A program made the translations under genes and the position numbers. From Bugula neritina (Eukaryota > Bryozoa > Gymnolaemata > Cheilostomatida > Bugulidae), in the NCBI GenBank assembly GCA_964035545.1, contig OZ037768.1, forward strand, positions 17,727,875-17,791,874: 64,000 nucleotides of DNA, written 5' to 3'. Below are positions 13,732 through 26,533 of the stretch, in pieces (position 1 is the stretch's first letter; every line of letters begins with the position of its first letter). The notes below the pieces were generated by a model that had not been told where the DNA came from, ran no database searches, and saw only the letters and a list, made by a program, of their open reading frames with translations.

Positions 13732-13821
13732 ATTCCATGCTTTTTACCAGACTAAAATTTGAACTTTTGTCAAGAAAAACTTTAACACAATTATGTTTTT
13801 ATGTGCAAAGTTTCTAAACAA

Positions 13822-13833
13822 AATAAAAATAAA
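13822..13833 (+). terminator. Two adjacent AATAAA polyadenylation signals after the Kv gene
   Basis: AATAAA occurs twice in a row (13822-13827 and 13828-13833), about 90 bases after the TGA at 13729-13731. This supports the last seen channel exon being terminal. Confidence 0.55.
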
Positions 13834-15593
13834 AGTTGTGTTATAAGCATGCGATATTGCTTTTAGTTTACAAATAAGGTACTTGGCCAAAATGTAGGCC
13901 AACTAATTCACCTAAATTCCCACTTATGCAGCACTGGGAAGACTGAAATGACTGATTGTATTTTAACTTTTATGTTCTTTTGAACTATTTTATTTTCATG
14001 CAGCTAAGTTAGTTTGAAGAATTATTGAAAAATCTATTGATTTGTTTATACAAGTAATGTTTGCTTTTAATCCAAATCTGTAATGGGGTTTTTATAGCTT
14101 AGGTCTCAGCTGCCTGACATGTTTGTACAGCAGCTGACCATATCTAAATTATACAGTTACAAGTTATTCACTGGACAAAGAACTGAATACCTTTTGCAAT
14201 CTTTCAAGAAACTAGCTAAATTGAGCATTTAAAATTTGAGATTGCAAAGTGACATTTGAATAGTACAAGGTCATGCACATGTAATATTTATATTTGAATT
14301 GCACACTTTATAAAATATTATTACTAAAACAGATCAGTGAACTTTCAAATCTGCAAAGACTCTGTTCACAATAACTGCTCAGATTATTACAAAATTAATT
14401 TAATCAAAGCTAAATTATTTCCTGAATAGCAACTTCAGCAGTTATATTTTAAAAACTAATTACATATCTAAATATAGTGTCATTGTTAAATCTATACGTG
14501 TATGCTATATGAGCTGCGCATGCAGATTTTCTATTCAGTGTTGTTCAACCTAAACTTGACTAAGTCAAACTATTAATTGATATCAGACTGCAAAACTGTT
14601 GACTTTTTATAACCTAGTTTTTTTCTGATTCCCATTCTATTTATGACCTACTTCTGTAGCCTGAGAGTTTAATTCTACTTATACCATCTTGTTAAGGTTG
14701 GGTAGTATCCAGTTTTCACCACCTTCATGGCACTGATTCACTAGTGCATTTCCCAAACTAATTTATTAGCTCTACCAACTTGTATTGTAACATTCAATAT
14801 GTTGTAGGAATAAGATGTTACTCAAATTCCAAAATTCTAAATTTTACAAAGTTTAAAGCTATACATAAGAAAAAAATGACTGCCACAAGTCGCTTGACTT
14901 TAATGCTTTGCCTCAGCTGATGCACTACTCTGTAATTACTGGATAAATCTACCGTTCATACTGAAAAAAATTTGTAAATTTTTGTTTTAGCCAAAGAAAT
15001 GAAGCTAGCAGCAAGCAATGGCTGTTACTTTACTCGTGAATATATGTAATCATTGCCAAGCAGCTCTTTAACCTACATAATAGATGCTAGCACAGGCTCT
15101 ACTGAAAGTTGATTTCTTTGAACAAAATCTGATATTTTACTTACAAAGTTACATTGTGACTATGTTTTCACTCGTACATACGGCCATATTAGTATGTACA
15201 AATTATTTACCTCAATGTTAATTATTATCCCTATAATTCCTTTCAGATGTGCAATAATATTTTTGTATTGACAAAATAACTATTTTTATAAGTTATATAT
15301 TTATATTTTTTCTTGTGTAAAATATCTAAATATAAAAATAAAGTTTGGATGACAATGTGAAATATCAGCCTGAATAGCTTATGTAAATTTCCCTGGCATA
15401 AGCAGCAGAGGTTTATGTAGGGGCGGGTGCTTAGCACACCCAACATATATTTGATGGATTCATAAATAATCTAGTAGCTTGCATCAAAAATATTGACTGA
15501 CTAGAAAGTATAAATGAGCTTGTGTAAAACTGAGGCAGACATAATAACAAATTCTTCAAGATCATTCAACTTGATATCTATACATGGTTAGGA
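13834..15593. other. Convergent intergenic interval, no gene recognised
   Basis: About 1.8 kb between the ends of two convergent genes (Kv channel on +, ARIH2 on -). It should hold the 3' UTR of ARIH2. No protein-like frame, RNA gene or ordered repeat was seen. Confidence 0.5.
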
Positions 15594-18500
15594 CTATGAT
15601 TGCAAAAAATCTTTAAGTAGGGTCTGTCTCATTTTCTCTGCAATATCCATCTGGTTCTCCAATACCTACAACAATCTTTAGTTGGAAGAAAAGCAAAACA
15701 AACAAGTTCATAGAGAGTAATGGAAATATATATTTAGACATACATTTAAAAATGCGTTTACAAAGTCTATGTTTAGATAATATAATATATTTAGATGAGG
15801 GTAAACCTGAGTTATTTAGCCAAATATTCACAGTGACTACATATGTACATATTCTAGTAGGATACACTTGAGTGAAGCTAGTCTCAGCTATACATGAAGA
15901 TAAACTTCCCAACTACACATTAATTACAGTCTTTATGAACAAAACCCTCATCATTTTGGAAATTTAACCATTTTGAGTTCACTCAAGCAATTTGAAACTA
16001 TGTATACCAGGACCAAAGCTGCGCCAGGTGTCTATCATTCTACTTACTCCTCTATCTGTTATTTCTGCTTTTTGCACTTTCCATGAGAGATCTTCTACCG
16101 CTACTTCTAACTTCCCTTGTTGATATTCAAACTGCAGCAAAGAACCAACGAAATAGATGTCTCATTCAAAACACGTTCAAGTTTAAATTCAAACTTGATA
16201 AATTTGTCCTAGATTACAAAAAGTTCTAAAGCTAAGCAGTGTGTATCAATATATACATATGGCAAGACCGTGTTTTAGCTAATAAGCAACTCCTTCAACA
16301 AACCACGAAAGAAAGGCAGAATGTGGAGTTGTAGTTTGGCCTACCAGCTGCTTGCGAGTGTTGGAGTCACTGAGAAAGTAGGCAAATGGGTACGTGTACT
16401 GCAGAGTATATCTGCATCTCTGAAGCAACTCCGTAGCATCCAGCAGATACTGCCAGTCTATCCACGTGCCTTCTGCAGATAACACTTTACTCTCAATCTT
16501 TGCCTTTATCTTTTCCGTCTCTTGTGCCTCCAACTTCAAGCTCCTAGAATGATTATCCCACTGCAATAGATGGTGCTTTAAGTTAGAATTCTATTCTACA
16601 GCATTATCAAATTTAAATCAAGAATATCATGAAATATCGTTTCTATGGCAACAAAAATAACTTTGGGTCTTACTCTAAACTGACATTTGATCTTTAGCAA
16701 AACATTTATAATTATGAAATATTTATAACATATGAAGCATAGGAAAAAATTGCTGGTAGTTTTAATAGATTGTTGGGTCAATTTTATAACTATTCATTTA
16801 TGGCAAAACCTACTCACAAACTTCTGCAACTATCATTTGAAAGTCACAAAATAGCTGCATATGAGAATATTTCTGATGTGACAGCTGTAAGATTTATTTT
16901 GATGTGAGATAATGCAATTATTGAGCAACAAATCTAAGACCATCAGAACACAAATAGAAACGTTCCATCATATTATATTCATAACACTACATACTGCTAC
17001 AACTTCAACCTACTCTAGCAAAATAGTGAAGGTATTTGACAAGAGCTTCCCTGGCTTCATTTTTCTCTGTGCGGGTTGGAGGTTTGTCTTTATACTTACT
17101 ACATACGTAGTATTCACCTGCATGAGTTTTCCAATCTATAAAACAAGCAAAGGCAAAGAGTCTATCATTCTATTGTAACATAAAATATTGACATAAGATA
17201 TCATATTACAAAAGGAAGTTAAGTCAATAGCCTCTGTTTTATATATACTTAGCAAAAATCGTTAAAACAAAGCAGATAAAAGGGATAATATTTCATGTTT
17301 TAAACGTGCAATATTAAATATTAAATGCATTTTCATTTGCCTGTTACAATACTTGGATAACTAAGAATATGAATGGTCAAAGTTTTCTCCAGACTAACCA
17401 ACTAATCATGGAACATGCAAGTAGTTTCAGACACATCAAAGAAATTGCATATTTTAGAACGTTGTATAAGATTTTAATTTAAAATATTTAATATTCATCT
17501 ATGATACTATCAAAGGAGAAGCCGTGGTATAGGATTTAGAGCGCTGGCTTAATAAACCTGAGGTCTTGGGTTCGAACCCCAGTAAAGGCCATTGGTGATG
17601 TTAGGAAGAGCATCCAGTCATAATTGCTTCTATGCCACATATGAATAAGTCTTTAGCCCGCTTTAGCAAAAACCTTTCCACCAAGGATTTCCCACAGGGA
17701 TAGTGACTATAAACTTGCGTGAGTTGTTTTTATTATACCATCAGATGACTAAAAGGATAATTATAAATAATAGGTGAAATTTACAATAATGAATAGAACA
17801 AGTGACGCAAAATACAAGTCAGTTGAGATGTTTATTAACGTATAAAAACTAGCCTCCTTCGCAAATCCAGCAGAAGTCATGCTTGCACTTAAAACACTGT
17901 ATATGATTACATCCGCCATTCTTCTCTATACATACTTGACACTTTGGGCACTACAATAAGCAGACAACTCCTATATTCTACTTACATCCATATATATCAA
18001 GAGCTGTACTGTGGAATTCACTCACATACATTCACTGGGTTTTGCTTCAGAAAACTCTATAGCGCAAAAATAATTTTGTAATGATGTTTTGCTATGCCTA
18101 AGAAAGTGGTTTTGTAACAGAAATTAATTATGAAAATTGTATTTGAATTAAATGAATTATTGTAAAAATTCAACCACTTTCAGAATCTTTAATATTTCAG
18201 ATAATTCAAATGATAACAGTAATATATAAAAAGGCATCAAGCTTTACTATAACACAAATCATTATAGCACTGAGTTGTATTTACTGAGTTGTATTTACTG
18301 AGATTGTATTCACATACGTACATCTTTAGTGTGTGCACTGATATAGTTTGCGGTCTCTGAATCATCTATACACTTAGAGAGCCACATTTTTATAGTTTCA
18401 CAGTCAGTGGGAGCGTGGTACTCAGAGCCGCAACCAAAGCTGTAAAATGGTATCTGATGTAGTGAATATAAAGTAACAAACATGTCTGATATTAGCTATA

Positions 18501-21500
18501 GAGCTCAGTCTATACTCAAGACTAGACTACATACTAGAGGGGGGGGGGGTAATTTGTAACCATTGATAAGCTGTATCAAGTCCTGATTATAAAATATTAA
18601 TGTTTGAGACAGAGGAGTAAATAGAGCGGCATATATACTTACCAGAAGCTGATGGCGCAATGATCACATTTAACTTTCCTTGCTCTTTTCTCTTTAGCAT
18701 ATATCACGAGGGTGCAGCCAGCACCTGGACAGAACCTCATATTAGGGTGTCTCTGTAATTTACACATAAATATGAGAAGTATGAATAAAAGCTGTTAGGC
18801 AGCTTTAAAATTCTCTAATATAACACAGATTATTTAGAAGAGTTGTTATTATGAGTATGCCCCAGGACATACAATGCTGAGCCTATATGGTGCACACAAG
18901 TAAACATTTTGGCGAACATAATGTTGTTTTGTAAATAACCAAATGATTGCAAATTAAATTAATTATAAACTATGATTCTGGGTAAATATTATGAGTTCTT
19001 TTTATATTTTTATGGATAGCAGCCAACAAATTATTTTGGATACTCTTATTTTGCTTATAAACATATTTTGGAATGAGCAGTGCTTGAAATCACAGGCATA
19101 TCATAGCGTATCAAAGTATATCATAGGCATATCATAGCCATATCGTAGTATATCAAAGTATATCATAGCCATATCGTAGTATATCAAAGTATATCATAGC
19201 CATATCGTAGTATATCAAAGTATATCATAGCCATATCGTAGTATATCAAAGTATATCACTGGCATATCAGAGTATATCATATTATATCAGAGTATATTAT
19301 AGTATATCACAGGCATATTATAGCTAGAGCTGCAGTTTATAATAACCTTGAGTTTCATAATCACAATACCGAGATGTTCAGTTTATTGGCAGCTAATCAA
19401 ATGTTTTTCCATTCTCCCATTATACAAACTGAAGTGGATGATTAGGAGTTGTCTCTCTTATTTAGCTGAGTGTTATGATTCTGCACACAATAACAGTAAA
19501 AATAAATAATTATGCTGTTCATAATCTGAACCTATACTGTATCCTTGCAGACTGTTCCTAACTACTGTTATGTAATCACCATATATATTGCAGTTTTATG
19601 TTACACACCTGTAAGTATATAAATATCTACATACTTTATGTCTATTACTGTTAACTTCCCTTGCAATCTGTTGTAAACAGATAAACAAAAAAACACAAGC
19701 AATACAAGGTACAATAAAGTAAAGCTGTCAAAACAAGAAGAGTTATATTTTCAAGCTAAAATATGCCGTTATAAGCAAACTTAGAGCAGGAGTACACAAC
19801 TTACGTTTACGTATGCTTGATAGGCAAAGCGTTGATATTTCTCTCTAATGTGTGGACTACTGATGAGGTCTAGCACCATATCTTCAGTGAGAATAACGTT
19901 ACAGTTTCCAGCCATGCATTCAATATCTACAAGTAAAGCATTAGTTTCCAGTCTCCAGTTTGTGCCGTATTTTCAAGTAACAGTTTACTATTTTCAAGTA
20001 ACAGTAGCAGTTGCTGTAACTTTAGGCCTGTACCACAGTAGCTCAGGACTTCTCTGTCAGTAATACAGTATATGAGTACAGATGCACAACTTGAAGGTAT
20101 AAACTTTATAGTTACAGCATAAAATCAAACTATTGCATGTCTTGTTCTCTAATCTAATGATGGTCGTACTTACTCACCTGTACAATGTCTATACTCTCCT
20201 GCACAGTGTCTACTCTATACTCACCTGTAAAATGTCTACTCTATACTCACCTGTACAGTGTCTATACTCACCTGTACAGTGTCAACTCACCTGTACAATG
20301 TCTATACTTACCTGTACAATGTCTACTCTCTACTCACCTGTACAGTGTCTACTCTATACTCACCTGTACACTGTCTACTCTACACTCACCTGTACAATGT
20401 CCATCCTGCACCTGCTTCTCAATGTACGTGGTCCAGCACAGCTTACAGAAGGCGTGACCACAGCCAGCTTGTAGCATTGATTCAGACTCACACAGACACA
20501 CATCACAGAACTGTGAACTCTGCAACTGCAGAAGATATAGTGGTTACAGCTTGTCACTTATTTATAGATAGTCAATCTATGTCTTAGTATTGTAGAGCCG
20601 CACACTAGAATAAAATTAACTCATAAAAAATCAAAATAAGAAAATCCATTTTATGCGAAAAGCTAACACATTCTTTACCAGAGTGCAGAGAGTAAAAAAG
20701 TTCAACATAGGGTTAAACTTTATCATGAATAAAAAAAATTTCAATTAAATTATCAAGAACTTTGTAATTTGAACTATTCAACATAGTTGAAGTAAATTAA
20801 TAATGAAGGACAATTATAAATGTAATTTTATTGCTAGTTTATAGTTCCTTCCACTCTAAAGTTACTTTGCCATTATCAACATTAGTTCCATGGCATGAAC
20901 CTTAATATATTTTTTATTCTTAAAATAATTTCTATTTTGTAAACTTACTCTTTCAAACTTTTAGTTCGTGAAATTTTGTAAAGATTTTTCGAAGTTCAAC
21001 AAATAAACAAAAATTATAAAGTATAACAACAACCAAGTAATAGACCTCCAAACCACTGTAACAATGCTAATTGGCTGACAAGTGCACTTATAGTTTATTT
21101 ATATTTAATGGCAATAGCTAATCAAGTGGACATAATTTCTAAACTAAAGTTATAATACCTGGGCAGGGTTTTCTGGCTGCAATTGAGATTCCTCGAGAAA
21201 CCTTTTAGAATTTTTTCTATACCTGAAAAAAATTCAATAATAAAACATAAAGTTCAATTAAATAAATAGACCCTTTTCTAATGTCATCGAGATTCCCTTT
21301 ACAATTAAGAGTTGTGTCTTTCAAACATGAAAAACTGCGAAGAAAATTTGCTTGAATGCATTTTTGTGGTTTTGGTTGCTGAGGAATACTGAAATAGTTA
21401 CTATGATACAAGTTCCATTAATCATTTGTTGACCTGTCTGTCACCACTACGCACTTTATAGCTGTTGACCTTTCAACACTGTGGTCAAGTTTCACTGAGT

Positions 21501-22845
21501 ACAATAGTTACACATATGTACAAGCACATGCTTGCTCAACCTGTAGCTGTGTTATAACATGTACACATAATTATACTTTGAAGCGTTTGTGCTACATTAT
21601 GTTCAAGGGACCATGAATGCTTTACATAGTTTTATGTTAAAGGCCAAAAATTCTTTAAAAGAAAAATATTACTAAGAAGAGAAAAAAAGCTCAGTTTATT
21701 TAAAACATTTTATATTTAGGCAGGCATCTTTTCAATATAATCTTGAAACATTTTGTTTGCCCCATATCTTCATGACGTATTTTACAACAAGTCTAATAGT
21801 TTTTATTAAAGGTTTCGATTGGGATGTTATACTTGACGTTAACTTATCCTCACTCATGCCGTAAAATTACTACTGATTTTATGTGTTTTCTCTCAATTAT
21901 AGAGATTCCCACAAACCCGGGTGGGAGAAGACAACTTCGAAATATAAATGCTCTTAGAGGGACTTCTGAAAAAGGTCTATTAATATAAGTTCTGTTCCAT
22001 CTGGTAGATAAACATTTAATATTCCACAAGTATCTATTAACAGTTTAATATTTTATTTTTAATTATAGTATATACATTTACTTGTGAATATAACACAGAC
22101 CTGCCAATTATATCGTCTATAGACCATTTGTGATGATGCAACAACATTTTCGCTAAAGAGGGGGTTACCTGCAAAAACAATGACAAAGTAGGTTTACAAT
22201 TTGAACGCTATAAAAATGTTACATTTAAATGCAACTGGTGAACAAGCATATATATTTACGTATATTACTAGTTAGCAGTAATTTGGTCAAGTATGCAACA
22301 TGAAACTAGGAGTAAGGTTCGTAGTTTAGTAAAGAAATTAAGAAATAAAATGCTCTACCTTCATGCCACACCTGCAGTAAATATTGATCTCGGTTTATCT
22401 TTTTGTAATAAGAGTAATTATTCTGAAATTTGGCTAAACATGGCATGGCAAAAATTGCATTTATAGTTACTTATGCCCAAGCATAATTGAACTTTTGCAG
22501 AATATTTATACTGCAGCAAATTGAAACTAACTAACTTGAGAAGAATAATCTAAAGTTAAATCTGTATATAGAGTAAACTCTAGAAAGAGTCAACTTGTTC
22601 TCGACATAAAGCTAAATAGTTCGTACTTCAATATTGGTTAGCAGTTTGGCGACAGACTCATTTAATAATTTCTCCACATCTTCCGTAGTCAAGGCTTTAA
22701 AATCGAAATACTCCGGATCATTTGCTGAATGGCTAAAACTGTCATCTGCCATGACATCACCATCTGACTCATAGCAGTCATCTTGGTAGTATGAGTCATA
22801 GCCATCGTACTCCTCATCTTCGTCTGAATACTGAGATTGACTCAT
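15594..22845 (-). CDS. ARIH2: E3 ubiquitin-protein ligase ARIH2 (Ariadne-2, RBR family)
   Basis: RING-between-RING E3 ligase that passes ubiquitin through a catalytic cysteine; human ARIH2 works with neddylated cullin-5 ligases. Twelve coding exons (gene order): 22627-22845, 22101-22168, 21159-21222, 20390-20519, 19805-19926, 18643-18752, 18322-18439, 17854-17950, 17014-17135, 16345-16560, 16048-16131, 15594-15665. The phases close to 473 residues; human has 493. Order of parts: acidic Tyr/Asp-rich N-terminus (1-45), UBA-like segment (about 60-100), RING1 (FCDVC near 121, then [10 protein letters not shown]), IBR (FCPGAGC..CDHC..), RING2 from residue 278 ([19 protein letters not shown]) with the predicted catalytic Cys291, and an Ariadne domain (350-473) with [24 protein letters not shown] and LSWKVQKAE. 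Oddities: intron 8 begins GC (GGAG|GCTAGT), and the intron after exon 4 opens with a minisatellite of donor-like units. Exon 4 may start at 20525 instead, adding Leu-Gln. Confidence 0.96.
17513..17725 (+). mobile_element. tRNA-derived SINE, copy 2
   Basis: This is the best-preserved tRNA-like head of the three copies: B box gggttcgaacccc at about 17569-17581 and A box gtggtatagg-like upstream. The body contains ggccattggtgatgttaggaag and agtctttagcccgc; the tail reads agtgactataaacttg. It lies in the GC-AG intron 8 of ARIH2, on the strand opposite to that gene. Confidence 0.85.
19092..19320. repeat. Minisatellite, about 31-bp unit
   Basis: Tandem units of the form catatcgtagtatatcaaag plus tatatcatagc repeat with a 31-bp period. 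About four near-identical copies fill 19137-19257, flanked by decayed units (tatcagagtatat) up to 19320. It lies in the ARIH2 intron between exons 5 and 6. Confidence 0.9.
20173..20400 (-). repeat. Minisatellite whose unit contains the ARIH2 exon-4 splice donor
   Basis: On the minus strand the exon-4 end reads CATTGTACAG|GTGAGT. The same word recurs about ten times over 20173-20400 at 19-27 bp spacing (plus strand tcacctgtaca.tgtctatac). Variants include ttacctgtacaatg, tcacctgtaaaatg and one decayed tcctgcacag. The exon boundary (20390) is the outermost unit, so the array extends from the true donor into the intron. Nearly every unit keeps CAG|GTGAGT. Open frames read across it are by-products of the period. 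Confidence 0.9.
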
Positions 22846-25800
22846 GGTCAAACTTGAAACTCAGTCCAGGATCACCCTTGTATTCTGGAGCAGTACATAG
22901 TTATAGTAAATTACTATTGTTTTTCCACAATGGCTGATTTCCAACTTAACAAGGTATTTAAATACAAGTGCTAAGCAGTTCCAAAAAATTGGGAATTATA
23001 TATTTTAGGTATAAAGCACAATTCCAATGTATATTCTTAGTTATAAAGCACAATGTCAAAGTTTTATGTGATGCCAAACCTATGCAGTTGTCATTTTTAA
23101 TTTTGTAAAATACTTTTTCTAATTCATTGGAAAATCCTAGTTTTCTAAACTTTACATTAATTGAATAAGTTAGTAAGTTTTGATAAAGCACACATTTACT
23201 ACTAGATAAATGATTTACTATTTAATTAACTTATCAACACAGCAGTTATTCTTGCAAAAAATACAAACTTTCCAATTATTGTTTAAAATGTACTTTACAA
23301 TACACAATAAATGGCAATAATGACCAGAATATGAATACTTAAATTATTTTTTAATTTTCTATTTAAATTAATGAAAAAAATCAAGCCAAAGTCTCAATTC
23401 TTGTAAGGTTTTTAAGCTTCTCACAATGCAGACAACATGATGTGAACTTATCTTTGGAGCACAACAGTAACTTGAAGCTGTTACAATCATTATTCACTTT
23501 CAGTACAGATAAATAATTTTAGCATAAATAGATTTATGTTCCACTTGCATTCTGGGGCATTAGTATAACTTAAACTATCACATTGCTTTATGATTAATCA
23601 TCAGGTTAAACCCAAACTATACTCAGTATACTAATATTTTTATTTACTTTCAGTCAATCAGCAGAACTCTAACATTAAGTTAGTTTAACAGACTGATTCA
23701 CACTCACAGTCATTGACCTAGCAAGTGTGACTGCAACTGTAAATGACTAAAATCTAAATCAATGTGCAATTGACTCACTTTTACAGTTAGTCACTAAAAG
23801 TAAGTTATTGTTAGTGTTACTGTTGCACTAGCACTTACACTTACTGACTTAATCTTACAACTTGAGTTACTCTAACCTTTAGTTTTAGCCTTGTACTTTT
23901 ACTTTTAGGAAGAGCTATATAAACAATTGCTCTATACTAATACTATAACACTTATAGTTATACAATCTATTTACATTAGTTAATCACTTAATTACAACGT
24001 TATACTTATAGTTGTACCTAATCTTACGCTTATAGCTTTTAAGCTAGAGTTTTACTATTAGTTATACTTATACTTATAGTCTATTTTTTTCATTTTTACC
24101 AGAAACTAAGTCAAAATCAAAGTGAGGATGAGAATAAATTATATTCAATGTAATAGTAATTTTCCTGATTTAATCAAAATTTCTAGACTATCATTATAGC
24201 AATTCACATACAATTATGATGCTGAAACAACAAAAGCTTTTGTAGCATTATTATAAAATGAAATTGAATAAGATTATAATCAGCAATTGTTTTTATTATG
24301 CCCACTTCTATCAACATTAAAGAAAAGTGCTAGATGCAGCGCAATGTTTGGGGTTATCTAATCACATATTATTGTCCACTGAAGCGTTTCAACTCTAACT
24401 AGTGCACTCAGTAACTTCAACTTCTGTGCTGCATTAAATGATTTCTATCATTTGATCAAAACAGGAAACGGTTTCAATTGGTTTCAAGTAACCTAAACTT
24501 CATTACAATATGTTTTATCTAAAGGGTTAAAAGGTAATTTATTACGCTGATTATATCTGCTAATTTGTTAAAGTTTCAACGTTTTTATGGTCCGTAAGCT
24601 ATACTTGTCGAGTAAACTATCGGAGGAAGATAACTTTGTAATGTAATTAACTAAAACGAAATAAACTGGTTTATTCCAGGTCGTGATATTATACTATAAT
24701 GCCCTTTAAGCTACCACCATAGTTACAATATGGCTTTAATATGAACACTTGAAAGAAAAGCATATTTCATCAACAGTTATTATATAAAATAGATTTATAA
24801 TATGTATTCATTGTATATACTATATACATGCATTATAATCTGTGTGTGCATGAATATGTTAATACATATAATGCAATTCTTAGATTAATCTAGTGTTCTA
24901 TCTACTGAATTCCTGCAACCCCATAACACAATGAAAAGCAAATAAATTCCAATGTAGTACATCTACAGAAAATATACACTTATGCTACTCAGTCATGTGT
25001 GGTTTATGCATTATTTATAACCACTATTTTCTATATATCTCAATCAACAATATCATTATAATTCTAAACATTATGGTATACATGTATAAAAGTAAAACTG
25101 TTATACACACTGGCCAGGATATTATATTTTGTTTATAATATGAAAACTAAAAACACTGACAAGTCAGCATAAGATAAAAACCTGAGAGAGTAAGAATAGA
25201 TAACGTTACAGGGGCGGGGGGGGGGGGAGGGGCAATGGCTGCTCAACAGCGGATTCAATTTGCAATCCTAAGCTATAGTTCTGCAGTGTCGTAAGATTCT
25301 CTCTTTGACTCGGTGAACCAAAGTTAATCAATACACACACAATACACACACACAACTTTTTTGTGCAGAATCACTGTCATATAACACATCACGCACTGCA
25401 TGTCAGTGATACAGTCTGCAAAATACTCACAAATTCCAAAGTGACAGACAAAAATTATGTTTAAAAAACTATAGACTGTGGCAATACTATCAAGCTACAA
25501 TGACCAATTAGAAGAGAAAGGCTATTATCCAAAAGAACTTTGACATCACAGCCTCCAAAACACAAGCAGACATGCACACTCAAACAAAAAGACAGAATGA
25601 GACTCTTACCAGTATGGAATGTAGTAGGATTCCAATATTTTCCTCCAGCATGAGGAAAGGATTGGAATCTAAATCAAAGAAATTCAGATTCCAGAAAAGA
25701 AGGAAAGATATAGAATACCACGACAATAGTTTGATATCAAACAAACTCAAAGTGATTGAGTGGGAGACAAGAGAGAACTCATTGCATAATCAAGAGATAA

Positions 25801-26533
25801 ACTGCAGCCAGAAATGAAGGATGATTTCAGCTAAGGAGTGACATTGCTACACTATAGAACAGTCACAGTACCCTATACAAGTAAATCACTATAAAACTCC
25901 TTTAATATACGTGACAGAACATAGTGTTTAAAAACTAAACAAATGCTTGTAACAAAGAAAAGACATTACTGCCAACTTATCTTTGAAGTTGAATTATATT
26001 CTTTATTAAAAAATATTAAACACTAATTACACAGATACTCTATAAAAATAATCATGAAAATACATTTTATTGGACTGCGTCTTACAAATTTGTAAATTTA
26101 TTATAATGAATTTTTGCTAAAAAGTATATTGGCTAAGTTATCAAACATATTTTTTAACTGCACCCTAAAGATAATAAATTCTTATAACTGTATAAAATAA
26201 ATTGTGATACTTTTTACAATAATACAAAGCACCTATGAAAAACGTGTTTCCAAATACTATGATTTAATGTTCAGCAACTACTGATACACATTACACCAGG
26301 TAACTTAGGCCTGTGTACATAAGCAAAAGATTTTGATCCAAGCAGTGCAGAACGTATCAAGCAAAAGTTTAGGATATATTTTACAATTGTGGAAATACAT
26401 TTTAAAAAACAACTTAAAGAGTCTAAACTTCAATTGATTCAATGCTAGAGGAGTTTTAACAATTTTATCAATCACAGTTTTTATCCTGTTATTGCACTAG
26501 CAACTTTGTCATAGAGAAGGATAGTTAGTGAGT
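22846..26533. other. Intergenic interval between ARIH2 and TERT, mostly without signal
   Basis: About 3.7 kb. The ARIH2 promoter should lie just above 22845 and the TERT 3' UTR just below 26534. The stretch 23700-24080 is built from ttagtcac/cttatagt-like words. A G-rich run (ggggcggggggggggg-like) lies near 25210-25230. An open frame of 81 codons at 25572-25817 has no family features. The only structured item is the TERT-derived repeat copy at 26221-26375. Confidence 0.5.
26221..26375 (-). repeat. Diverged copy of the TERT exon-19/intron-19 segment
   Basis: Aligns along about 155 bases with 27471-27623: shared words include gttcagcaac, tacattaca.ca, tgtacataagcaaaa, attttgat.caa, gcagaacgta and aaagtttagga. 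The original holds the end of TERT exon 19 and its donor; here the donor GT is changed (GATACGT on the minus strand). The copy lies 160-310 bases past the TERT stop, so it would fall in the 3' UTR or just beyond. It is not a usable exon. Confidence 0.75.

Noticed and set aside
17513-17590. Possible tRNA gene with a good B box
   Set aside because: The acceptor and anticodon stems do not form, and the same body follows at two other loci, so it is a SINE head.
19092-19320. Possible CRISPR-like array because of regular 31-bp repeats
   Set aside because: The repeats are head-to-tail with no unique spacers and lie in an animal intron; it is a minisatellite.
20133-20587. Three overlapping plus-strand open frames of 90-113 codons
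   Set aside because: They are antisense to ARIH2 exon 4 and its splice-site minisatellite; the repeat period keeps the frames open.
25572-25817. 81-codon basic open frame between ARIH2 and TERT
   Set aside because: No family resemblance, no splice or polyadenylation support, and surrounding simple sequence.
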